Shown piece by piece: positions 16,151-23,564 of a DNA stretch of 64,000 nt. Below the pieces are notes generated by a model. It was given only the letters and a program-made list of their open reading frames with translations, did no database searches and was not told the origin of the DNA. Numbering within the stretch: the first letter of the stretch is position 1; each line of letters opens with the position of its first letter. Origin of the DNA: an uncultured Monoglobus sp. (GTDB lineage Bacteria; Bacillota; Clostridia; Monoglobales; Monoglobaceae). The position numbers were made by a program, and so were the translations under genes. The stretch lies in assembly GCA_947630135.1 (NCBI GenBank), contig CANRGH010000003.1, positions 124,001-188,000 of the forward strand, written 5' to 3'.

Positions 16151-16994
16151 AGCCGCTTCGATTGAGATAAATTTCATAAGCTTTGTTTTTGGGTATGTTC
16201 AGGGCGGCGGAAACTATCCGCGCCGCGGACTTACCCTTTATGTTTTCCCGTATCAAGGCGTCGATCAGCGTCTCGGCCCCGGCCGTCCCCGTTTCGCTTC
16301 CGGGGGCGGGTTCCGCGCCGCGGATTATCAGCACGAACTCGCCCTTCGGCGGCATTTCGTCATAGAGCGCCGCGGCCTCGCTCAGGGTTAGACGCAGATA
16401 CTCCTCGTGCTTTTTGGTTATCTCGCGGGCGATGACAAGCTCGCGCGCTCCGCCGAACGCCTCGGCCATGTCGGCCAGCGTGTATTTGAGCTTGTGGGGC
16501 GCCTCGTAAAATATCATTGTTCTTGTCTCGTCCTTCAGGCCTTCAAGCCGCTCGCGGCGGCTTTTTTTGTTTACCGACAAAAAGCCCTCAAAGCAGAACC
16601 GTCCAGTGGGCAGGCCCGAGGCCACAAGTGCCGTCGCGAACGCGCAGGGCCCCGGCAGGGCCTCGATCTCAATTCCTCGCTCGGCGCACTGTCTCACTAT
16701 GTCCTCACCGGGGTCGGATATCCCCGGCATTCCCGCGTCGGTCACGAGCGCGATATTCTCGCCGCCGAGCAGCTTTTTGAGCAGATAGCCGCCTTTTTCG
16801 CGCTTGTTGTGCTCGTAATAGCTGGTGAGCGGCTTTTTTATGCCGAAGTGATTAAGCAGCTTCACGCTGACGCGCGTGTCCTCGGCAGCGATAAGGTCAA
16901 CGCTCCGCAGGGTCTCAAGCGTCCGCTCGGTTATATCCCCCAGATTTCCGATAGGAGTGGGGCAAAGATACAGTTTTCCGGTTTTGCTTTCCAT
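16140..16994 (-). CDS. rsmI: 16S rRNA 2'-O-methyltransferase (C1402)
   Basis: A 284-residue SAM-dependent tetrapyrrole-methylase-fold enzyme that methylates the ribose of C1402 in the 30S decoding centre. Motifs: LYLCPTPIGNLGDIT at the N-terminus, AAEDTRVSVKLL, LVTDAGMPGISDPG and EALPGPCAFATALVASGLP. The start at 16994 has GAGGAG upstream; the upstream in-frame ATG lies beyond the SD. Its partner trmN6 lies ten bases upstream on the same strand, as in Bacillus (yabB with yabC nearby). Confidence 0.96.
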   Translation of the reverse strand: MESKTGKLYLCPTPIGNLGDITERTLETLRSVDLIAAEDTRVSVKLLNHFGIKKPLTSYYEHNKREKGGYLLKKLLGGENIALVTDAGMPGISDPGEDIVRQCAERGIEIEALPGPCAFATALVASGLPTGRFCFEGFLSVNKKSRRERLEGLKDETRTMIFYEAPHKLKYTLADMAEAFGGARELVIAREITKKHEEYLRLTLSEAAALYDEMPPKGEFVLIIRGAEPAPGSETGTAGAETLIDALIRENIKGKSAARIVSAALNIPKNKAYEIYLNRSGSTC

Positions 16995-17004
16995 AATGAT
17001 CTCC

Positions 17005-17757
17005 TCAAATTTTTCTTTCATATATTATATTGATCTCGTCGGAGTATTCCCCGTTTTCTTCATATATATAAAGCGGCGGATCGCAGATCAGCTTCGGCCT
17101 GCCGCCTCGGGCGCCCTCGATAAGGACCATCGACGCGGCCTTTTTGTATGACGGATACACCGAGCGCAGCCGCTTCGGCTCGATCTTGTATTTCCTCATT
17201 AATGATATGATGTCCGCCAGCCGTTCGGGACGGTGTATCATTGACAGCTTGCCGAGCGGCCTGAGCAGCGCCGCGGCCGAGGCGATAACGTCCTCGAGGG
17301 TGCACATGATCTCGTGTCGGGCTATTGCCGCGGACTTGCCGCGGCTTATGTATCCGCCGCCGTATTCCTTATAAGGCGGGTTGCAGACTATGTTGTTAAA
17401 CACGCCCTTTCCGAAAATGTCCGCCGCATCCTTGAGGTCGCCGCGGATCATCTTCGCGCGGCCGCCGACGCCGCTCAGCGCGATCGAGCGTTCCGCCATT
17501 TCCGCCGCGGACTCTTGAATTTCAAGGCCGGTTATGGACTCCGCGCGGGTCTTGTGGGTCAGCAGCAGGGTGATTATCCCGTTGCCGGCGCACATGTCAA
17601 GAACCTTCGTGCCTTTTTTCACGGAGCCTGCTGCGAAATCGGCCAAAAGCACCGCGTCGATCCCGAAACAGAACTGTTTCGGGTCCTGAATTATCTTAAG
17701 ACCGCCCAAATTTAGGTCGTCTATCCTCTCGTTTTCCTTGATCTCCGTGTTTTCCAT
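17005..17757 (-). CDS. trmN6: tRNA1(Val) A37 N6-methyltransferase family protein
   Basis: A 250-residue class I SAM methyltransferase of the TrmN6/YfiC/YabB type. It shows the N-terminal GGLKIIQDPKQFCFGIDAVL, the SAM-binding VLDMCAGNGIITLLL and the catalytic NPPY in IVCNPPYKEYGGGY. The family methylates N6 of A37 in tRNA1(Val) in E. coli; in Gram-positives the exact tRNA is less certain. It is the first gene of a two-gene minus-strand operon with rsmI and probably transcribed from the AT-rich region above 17760. Confidence 0.9.
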   Translation of the reverse strand: MENTEIKENERIDDLNLGGLKIIQDPKQFCFGIDAVLLADFAAGSVKKGTKVLDMCAGNGIITLLLTHKTRAESITGLEIQESAAEMAERSIALSGVGGRAKMIRGDLKDAADIFGKGVFNNIVCNPPYKEYGGGYISRGKSAAIARHEIMCTLEDVIASAAALLRPLGKLSMIHRPERLADIISLMRKYKIEPKRLRSVYPSYKKAASMVLIEGARGGRPKLICDPPLYIYEENGEYSDEINIIYERKI

Positions 17758-18217
17758 GTCATATTCCCTCTGTTTTCGTTCATATTTTGTTCATATTTAA
17801 AGGTTTGTGTTAACAAATTATTCATATGTTAAAAGTATATAATGAAAATATAATTTTGTTGTGCAAATTGCATAAATCGGGCTTCCCGCCCTGCTTTGTT
17901 ACAAAACGAAAACAACGTAATCTCGGGCTTTTCGGCGGTTTTTGCCCGAAAATATTTTTAATGTTACATTTGTGTTACATTTTTGTTACAAAGCAAAATA
18001 TTAGTTTTTTCGCGCTAAATTCCTGATATAATGCCATAAAACAAGTATAACAGAAAAACGCATTGAGCACAATAACCAAATTTGGGGTGTCTTGACAAAA
18101 AAGTTGAGTAATTCAAAGAAAAACATTATAATTAAGAGAATTAAAGAGATTTGACCTGATTTTGCACTTAATTTTGGATTAAATCAATTTTAAAGGGGTT
18201 CAGACGATTTCGATTTT
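17758..18217. other. Long AT-rich upstream region without a recognisable gene
   Basis: About 460 bases between two divergent genes. A 66-codon frame on the plus strand lacks an SD and looks random. TGTTACA-like words repeat at 17963-17992 (TGTTACAT, TGTTACAT, TTGTTACA). A second TTGACA at 18093-18098 lacks a good -10 at 17 bases. A 5' regulatory region is likely but no specific site is identified. Confidence 0.4.
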
Positions 18218-18246
18218 TTGACGTATCCCGGGAAAGACTATATAAT
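18218..18246 (+). promoter_or_regulatory. Promoter of the 3D-domain protein gene
   Basis: TTGACG (18218-18223), 17 bases and TATAAT (18241-18246), with about 60 bases to the start codon. Confidence 0.75.
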
Positions 18247-18309
18247 AGCTCATGTAACAACGAAGATTAACCGGATTTTTCCGGGCAAAAATTTATTTGA
18301 GGTGATTTG

Positions 18310-19347
18310 ATGTTTACACGACTGATGAGAAAATTAAACTTATCAGCCCACAATTTGATTGCGGCGGCGCTGAGCGCGACTCTGGTCGCGGCGGTTGGAA
18401 GCGGCTTCGCTTACGCCACTCCCGGCACCGTTACAATATATGACTCAGGCAGCGCGCCGATCACGGTTAAGACTGCGGGCGCCAGCGTTCAGACTGTTCT
18501 CTCAAAGCAGGGTATTCAGCTGAACGAGGGAGACAAGACCAGCATCGCTCTTAATCAGAAGGTTTCGGGTGATTCTGTGATAGAGATCTACAGAGCAATG
18601 CCCGTTACGATCACGCTGAACGGCGTTTCGACGCAGTACACAACGACGAAGAAGCTTGTGGCCGACGTTTTGGCCGAGATAGGCATCACGGCGGAAGAGG
18701 ATCAGGTTACGCCCCGTATGACCGATGTTATCGAGTCGGGCGACGAGATTGTGATTAACCGGGAAGACAGCCAGATCGTCGCGGTTTCGGAGGTTATTCC
18801 CTATAACACCGTTGAGCGCGCTAACGCTTCGCTCGCACCCGGCGAGAGAGTTGTCGTTCAGAGCGGAGCCGACGGTGAGCGTGAGATAACCTACAGCATT
18901 AAGTACAGCGACGGCGCCGAGGTTTCAAGACAGAGAATAGGCGAGGTCGTTCTGGCCGAGCCCACCGACGAGATAATAGAGTATTCTCCGCAGGAGCCGT
19001 TCGAGGTAGGCAAGATTCCCGCTTCGCGCCCCACAAATTATTCAAAAATGGAAGTTTTCGAGGCGACCGCTTATGACGCGTCCCCGGCGGACAACGGCCC
19101 TTGGGCGGGCGTTACGTCAACCGGAATGAAGATGGGATACGGCGTTATAGCCGTTGACCCCTCGGTTATCCCCTACGGAACCAGGATGTATATCGAGTCG
19201 TGCGACGGCAAGTATGTTTACGGTTACGCTATTGCGGGCGACTGCGGCGGAGCTATCAAGGGCCACAGAGTAGACCTTTTCTACTGGTCGAGATCTCAGT
19301 GCTATGAGTTCGGCAGACGCAACGTTAACATTTACTTCCTCGACTAA
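18310..19347 (+). CDS. YabE-like cell-wall protein: DUF348, G5 and 3D domains
   Basis: A 345-residue exported protein. After a signal/anchor segment (LIAAALSATLVAAVGSGFA) come two DUF348 units (VKTAGASVQTVLSKQGI; TTKKLVADVLAEIGITAEED), a G5 domain (about 160-225, ending RIGEVVLAEPTDEIIEY) and a C-terminal 3D domain (about 245-345). The 3D domain has its three catalytic aspartates in VDPSVIPYG, IAGDCGG and HRVDLFYW, the fold of MltA-type lytic transglycosylases. The family remodels or splits peptidoglycan (B. subtilis YabE). Its position beside trmN6 and rsmI also matches the yab region. The start at 18310 has GAGGTG upstream. Confidence 0.92.
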   Translation: MFTRLMRKLNLSAHNLIAAALSATLVAAVGSGFAYATPGTVTIYDSGSAPITVKTAGASVQTVLSKQGIQLNEGDKTSIALNQKVSGDSVIEIYRAMPVTITLNGVSTQYTTTKKLVADVLAEIGITAEEDQVTPRMTDVIESGDEIVINREDSQIVAVSEVIPYNTVERANASLAPGERVVVQSGADGEREITYSIKYSDGAEVSRQRIGEVVLAEPTDEIIEYSPQEPFEVGKIPASRPTNYSKMEVFEATAYDASPADNGPWAGVTSTGMKMGYGVIAVDPSVIPYGTRMYIESCDGKYVYGYAIAGDCGGAIKGHRVDLFYWSRSQCYEFGRRNVNIYFLD

Positions 19348-19364
19348 GCAATTAAGACAAAAAT

Positions 19365-19390
19365 CGGGCGCCCGGCGCCCGTATTTTTTT
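19365..19390 (+). terminator. Terminator of the 3D-domain gene
   Basis: CGGGCGC (19365-19371) pairs with GCGCCCG (19375-19381) and is followed by TATTTTTTT. Confidence 0.85.
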
Positions 19391-19412
19391 GCAAAAAGCT
19401 CCGATAAAACGC

Positions 19413-19441
19413 TTGACAAATTATGTGAAATGGTTTAAAAT
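19413..19441 (+). promoter_or_regulatory. Promoter for the ylxM-ffh operon, upstream of a repeat cluster
   Basis: TTGACA (19413-19418), 17 bases and TAAAAT (19436-19441). The first coding start is at 19773, so the repeat cluster at 19474-19712 lies inside the predicted leader transcript. Confidence 0.65.
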
Positions 19442-19473
19442 ATAAAAGCTGTAAAGTGAAACGGCTTTACGAA

Positions 19474-19712
19474 CGTAGGGACTAGGAAATAGGTTCTAGG
19501 GACTACGCGGAAATAATGAGTGCAAAACGCGGCGTAAATCCCCGCGCCTGTAGGGGCGGATATTATCCGCCCGCTAACGTAGTGATTAGCGAATACGCGG
19601 AGTTAATTTAACGAGAACATTTGCATATCCCCGCGCTCATTTGTCTATTTACTATTAACTAATCACTAATCACTATGTTCGTAGGGGACGGCGCCCTCGA
19701 CGTCCCGGCTTG
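19474..19712. repeat. Cluster 3 of palindromic intergenic repeats
   Basis: Contains a GTAGGGACTAGG-type element (19474-19504), the first hairpin of an A element (about 19550-19573), D-type ACTAATC repeats (19578-19595 and 19646-19675) and a partial C element (19679-19709). It sits between promoter and first gene of the ylxM-ffh operon and so is probably transcribed. Confidence 0.8.
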
Positions 19713-19772
19713 CAATTTGGGATAATCAGCAAGCCCGCGGCGCGGGCTTAACTTTGAAAAGGGTGTTATACT

Positions 19773-20144
19773 ATGGAAAAAAACGTTAAAATTTCTCTGT
19801 TGTTTGATTTTTACAAAAACCTGCTGACCGAGCGGCAGGCCGAGAGCATTGACCTGTATTACAACGAGGATCTGTCTCTGGCGGAGATCGGGAATAATAT
19901 GGGCATAACCCGCCAGGGCGTGCGCGACAACATCAAGCGCGCCGAGGGCGTTTTGCTTGACGCCGAGGAAAAGCTCGGGCTCGCCTCGCGGTTTCTCAGC
20001 ATCCGCGGCGACCTTGAGCGGATAGACGAGATCATAAGAGAGATCGAGGCGTCGCCCGAAAACAGGAGCTTATCCGACAGCATGAAACACAAGATAAACG
20101 ATATACTTATGATCATACAGGAAATCAACGGTCTTAACGATTAA
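19773..20144 (+). CDS. ylxM: YlxM-family HTH protein, SRP-associated
   Basis: A 123-residue sigma-70 region-4-like helix-turn-helix protein: LLTERQAESIDLYYNEDLSL followed by AEIGNNMGITRQGVRDNIK. YlxM/P13 is encoded directly before ffh in most Firmicutes and in streptococci modulates the signal recognition particle GTPase. Its stop is 14 bases before ffh. Confidence 0.93.
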   Translation: MEKNVKISLLFDFYKNLLTERQAESIDLYYNEDLSLAEIGNNMGITRQGVRDNIKRAEGVLLDAEEKLGLASRFLSIRGDLERIDEIIREIEASPENRSLSDSMKHKINDILMIIQEINGLND

Positions 20145-20158
20145 TACGAGGTGTATTT

Positions 20159-21514
20159 ATGGCATTTGAAAGCTTATCCGAAAAGCTGCAAAACACTTTT
20201 AAAAAGCTTCGCGGCAAGGGCAAGGTCTCCGAAAAGGACCTGAAGGCCGCCATGCGCGAGGTAAAGCTGGCCCTGCTTGAGGCGGACGTTAACTTCAGAG
20301 TTGTGAAAAGCTTTGTGAAGGACGTTTCCGAGCGGGCGAGCGGCGCCGAGGTAATGGAGTCGCTGACCCCCGCCCAGCAGGTAATAAAAATAGTTAACGA
20401 GGAGCTTGTAAAGCTCATGGGCGGCGAGGCTGAAAAGCTGAATATCTCGTCAAAGCCGCCAACGGTGATAATGATGGCCGGCCTTCAGGGCGCCGGCAAG
20501 ACCACGACGGCGGCGAAACTGGGCGGCATGCTCAAAAAGCAGGGCAAGCGTCCGCTGCTCTGCGCCTGTGACGTGTACAGACCCGCGGCTGTGAAGCAGC
20601 TCCAGGTCGTGGGCGGTCAGCTTGACCTTCCGGTGTACGCTGAGGAGGGCGTGACCGACGCGGTCGGGATCGCCTGCCGCGGCCTTGAACACGCAAATAG
20701 GCACTCAAACGACGTGCTTATCATAGACACTGCGGGCCGCCTGCATATTGACGAGGAGCTCATGGACGAGCTCAAGCAGATCGAGGCAAAGGTCGAGCCA
20801 GACGAGATTTTGCTTGTGGTTGACGCCATGACCGGACAGGACGCGGTCAACGTGGCCGACAAGTTCAACAGCGAGCTTGAGATCTCGGGCGTGGTCCTCA
20901 CCAAGCTTGACGGCGACACCCGCGGCGGAGCGGCGCTTTCCGTGCGTTCTGTTACCGGAAAGCCGATCAAATTCTGCGGAATGGGCGAGAAGTTGACCGA
21001 CCTTGAGCAGTTCCACCCCGACCGCATGGCGTCGAGGATCCTCGGCATGGGCGACATGCTCAGCCTTATCGAAAAGGCCGAACAGGCCCTTGATATGAAA
21101 AAGGCCGAGGAGCTTGAAAAGAAGCTCAGGACGCAGCGTTTCACGTTTACCGACTTCCTTGACCAGATGGATCAGATGAAGAACATGGGCCCGATACAGA
21201 ACGTACTGGGCATGATACCGGGCATCAACGCCAAGGCGCTGAAAAACGCTCAGGTGGACGAGAAAAAGATGGCGCATATCGAGGCTATAATCAAGTCGAT
21301 GACCCCGAACGAGAGGGAGCTTAAGGATAAGCTGACCCCCTCGCGCAAGGAGAGGATCGCCAAGGGAAGCGGAGTTTCGATAGTCGAGGTCAACTCGCTG
21401 CTCAAGCAGTTTGACCAGATGCAGAGAATGATGAAGCAGCTTTCGGGCGGAAATATGAACAAAAAGATGAAAAAAATGGGTCGCGGCGGTTTCCCGCCCG
21501 GGATGTTCATGTAG
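20159..21514 (+). CDS. ffh: Signal recognition particle protein Ffh
   Basis: A 451-residue SRP54-type GTPase that binds SRP RNA and hydrophobic signal sequences and targets nascent membrane proteins to FtsY. N domain (MAFESLSEKLQNTFKKLRG), G domain with G1 GLQGAGKTTTAAKL, DTAGR and TKLDGDTRGGAAL, then the methionine-rich M domain ending QMQRMMKQLSGGNMNKKMKK. Length and motif order are standard. No SRP RNA gene was found in the window. Confidence 0.98.
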   Translation: MAFESLSEKLQNTFKKLRGKGKVSEKDLKAAMREVKLALLEADVNFRVVKSFVKDVSERASGAEVMESLTPAQQVIKIVNEELVKLMGGEAEKLNISSKPPTVIMMAGLQGAGKTTTAAKLGGMLKKQGKRPLLCACDVYRPAAVKQLQVVGGQLDLPVYAEEGVTDAVGIACRGLEHANRHSNDVLIIDTAGRLHIDEELMDELKQIEAKVEPDEILLVVDAMTGQDAVNVADKFNSELEISGVVLTKLDGDTRGGAALSVRSVTGKPIKFCGMGEKLTDLEQFHPDRMASRILGMGDMLSLIEKAEQALDMKKAEELEKKLRTQRFTFTDFLDQMDQMKNMGPIQNVLGMIPGINAKALKNAQVDEKKMAHIEAIIKSMTPNERELKDKLTPSRKERIAKGSGVSIVEVNSLLKQFDQMQRMMKQLSGGNMNKKMKKMGRGGFPPGMFM

Positions 21515-21557
21515 AAAATTAATTAAATAAATATATATTTTTTGGAGGATTTAAAAA

Positions 21558-21803
21558 ATGGCAGTAAAAATTCGTTTAAAGAGAATGGGCGCGAAGAAGG
21601 CTCCGTTTTACCGTGTGGTAGTGGCGGATTCCAGATTTCCGAGAGACGGCAGATTTATCGAGCAGGTAGGAACATACAACCCCATGGTTGAGCCCGCCGC
21701 CGTTGAGTTTGACGCGGAAAAGATCCAGAAGTGGATCAAGAACGGCGCTCAGCCCACCGACACCGTTAAGAGACTTTTAAAGAACAAGGGCATTATCGAC
21801 TAA
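21558..21803 (+). CDS. rpsP: 30S ribosomal protein S16
   Basis: An 81-residue protein beginning [20 protein letters not shown], then [15 protein letters not shown], the S16 signature. The SD is GGAGG. Usual length and usual place between ffh and khpA. Confidence 0.98.
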   Translation: MAVKIRLKRMGAKKAPFYRVVVADSRFPRDGRFIEQVGTYNPMVEPAAVEFDAEKIQKWIKNGAQPTDTVKRLLKNKGIID

Positions 21804-21831
21804 TGCTCCGCCAAGAAGGAGAGTTTCAATC

Positions 21832-22059
21832 ATGAAGGAATTGCTCACTTTTATAGCCAAATCTTTGGTAAGCGAGCCCGACGCCGTTGAGGTCGAGGTT
21901 GTCGAGAAAGAGAACCTGACAGTGCTGAAGCTCCATGTTGCAGAGGGCGATATGGGCAAGGTGATCGGCAAGCAGGGCCGTATCGCCAAGGCTATAAGAA
22001 CCGTAATCAAAAGTGCCGGCAACCGCGTTAACAAAAAAGTGGTTGTTGACATTGTTTAA
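21832..22059 (+). CDS. khpA: KH-domain RNA-binding protein KhpA
   Basis: A 75-residue single KH domain, with the GxxG loop in MGKVIGKQGRIAKAIRTVIK. KhpA (YlqC) works as a dimer with KhpB and affects cell elongation and sRNA/mRNA binding in Gram-positives. It lies between rpsP and rimM, its normal position; the SD is AAGGAGAG. Confidence 0.95.
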   Translation: MKELLTFIAKSLVSEPDAVEVEVVEKENLTVLKLHVAEGDMGKVIGKQGRIAKAIRTVIKSAGNRVNKKVVVDIV

Positions 22060-22143
22060 ACACGGCCAAGTTCAGATGTCCGCGCGCCGCGGATGTCTGA
22101 ATTTTTGTCAGAAGATAAACGCGAATAATTTGGAGAGTTGTTA

Positions 22144-22644
22144 ATGGACAATTTGCTTGAGATAGGAAAAATAGTCAACACCCACGGAATACGCGGCGAG
22201 GTCAAAATTCAGCCCTGGTGCGACGATCCTTATGTGTTTGACGAGCTTGAGTCGCTGATAATCGACGGCGAGGAGTATTTTATTGAGCGCAACAGATTTC
22301 ACAAGACATGCCAGATAGTGAAGCTTGAGGGGATCGACGACATGAACGCCGCCGAACTGCTCAAAAACAAGATCGCGCATGTTGAGCGCGAGAATATGCC
22401 GCTGCCCGAGGGCAGATATTTTGTGGCAGACGTTCTCGGCCTTGAGGTCCGCGAGGAAAACGGCCGCGTTTTAGGCGAGATAGGCGACGTGATAAAGACC
22501 GGAAGCAACGATGTATATGTGCTCAAAAACACGTTTAACAAAAAGCAGATATTGATCCCGGTGCTCGGCGATGTGGTGCTTGAGACGAATATTGACGGCG
22601 GCTATGTCACGGTCCGCCTTATGAAGGGTTTGATCGACGAATGA
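22144..22644 (+). CDS. rimM: 16S rRNA processing protein RimM
   Basis: A 166-residue 30S assembly factor with an N-terminal RimM barrel (LEIGKIVNTHGIRGEVKIQP) and a C-terminal PRC-barrel (VLGEIGDVIKTGSNDVYVLK), which binds S19. The start at 22144 is chosen from GGAGAG. Its stop overlaps the trmD start as ATGA, indicating translational coupling. Confidence 0.96.
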   Translation: MDNLLEIGKIVNTHGIRGEVKIQPWCDDPYVFDELESLIIDGEEYFIERNRFHKTCQIVKLEGIDDMNAAELLKNKIAHVERENMPLPEGRYFVADVLGLEVREENGRVLGEIGDVIKTGSNDVYVLKNTFNKKQILIPVLGDVVLETNIDGGYVTVRLMKGLIDE

Positions 22645-23378
22645 GGTTCGACATACTCACGCTTTTTCCCGAGATGTTCGAGGCGGTGCTAGGCGAGAGC
22701 ATAATCGGCAGAGCCGCCGAAAAAGGCCTGATCGAGCTGAATTTTGTGCAGATACGCGACTTCGCGTTCAACAAGCACAGGCGGGTCGATCATTACCCTT
22801 ACGGCGGCGGACAGGGCATGGTCATGCAGGCCGAGCCGATTTTTCTGGCGTATGAGAGCGTCGCGAAGGGGCTTGAAAAAAAGCCGTTCACGGTCTATAT
22901 GTCGCCGCAGGGGAAAACGCTCAGACAGGGCATGGCAAAGCGCATAGCAAAAAAATATGAGCATGTGGTCATTCTCTGCGGCCACTATGAGGGCGTGGAC
23001 CAGCGCGTGCTTGACGAGATCGTCGACGCCGAGGTCTCATTGGGGGATTTCGTGCTGACGGGCGGCGAGATCGCGGCCATGGCGCTTGTGGACTGCGTGG
23101 CGCGGCTGCTGCCCGGAGTTCTCAAGTCGGAGGAGGCGTTCTCCGAGGAGTCGCACTATGGCGGCCTGCTTGAGTACCCGCAGTACACCCGCCCCGAGAT
23201 ATGGCACGGCAGGCAGGTGCCCGAAGTCCTGCTCAGCGGCCACCATAAAAATATCGAGGCGTGGAAGCGCGAACAAGCGGTCATGACAACGTTCAGGAAG
23301 CGCCGCGGCATGCTGAACCGCGCGAACCTGACCGACGCCGAGCGTGAACTCGTGGAAAAACTGAAAAAAGAAAAATAA
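22641..23378 (+). CDS. trmD: tRNA (guanine37-N1)-methyltransferase
   Basis: A 245-residue SPOUT enzyme that makes m1G37 and prevents +1 frameshifting. FDILTLFPEMFEAVLGESII at the N-terminus, LCGHYEGVDQRV and the trefoil-knot SAM loop LGDFVLTGGEIAAMALVD are clear. The start overlaps rimM. In most Firmicutes rplS follows; here a terminator and an unrelated gene follow instead. Confidence 0.97.
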   Translation: MRFDILTLFPEMFEAVLGESIIGRAAEKGLIELNFVQIRDFAFNKHRRVDHYPYGGGQGMVMQAEPIFLAYESVAKGLEKKPFTVYMSPQGKTLRQGMAKRIAKKYEHVVILCGHYEGVDQRVLDEIVDAEVSLGDFVLTGGEIAAMALVDCVARLLPGVLKSEEAFSEESHYGGLLEYPQYTRPEIWHGRQVPEVLLSGHHKNIEAWKREQAVMTTFRKRRGMLNRANLTDAERELVEKLKKEK

Positions 23379-23430
23379 AACTGCCGCCCGGGGCGTTTTG
23401 CGCCGCGGGATAGACGGCGGTTTTATTTTA
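23377..23430 (+). terminator. Terminator of the ffh-trmD operon
   Basis: AAAACTGCCGCCC at the trmD end can pair with GGCGGTTTT near 23414-23423, with an inner GGGCG/CGCC hairpin; a T-rich run follows. Confidence 0.7.
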
Positions 23431-23564
23431 TAATAATTTTATAAATAAATTTTCACAAAACAGTTGTTTTTTGTCTTTTATTGTGGTAAAATTATTACTG
23501 TATAATTAATTCGCAATTGATTTGTCAAGAATATACAATCAGGCTGAAAGGTGGTCAGGAGACT

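Noticed and set aside
17826-18026. A 66-codon frame upstream of the 3D-domain gene
   Set aside because: No SD, odd composition (Cys, Phe and Lys rich) and no similarity; it lies in an AT-rich leader.
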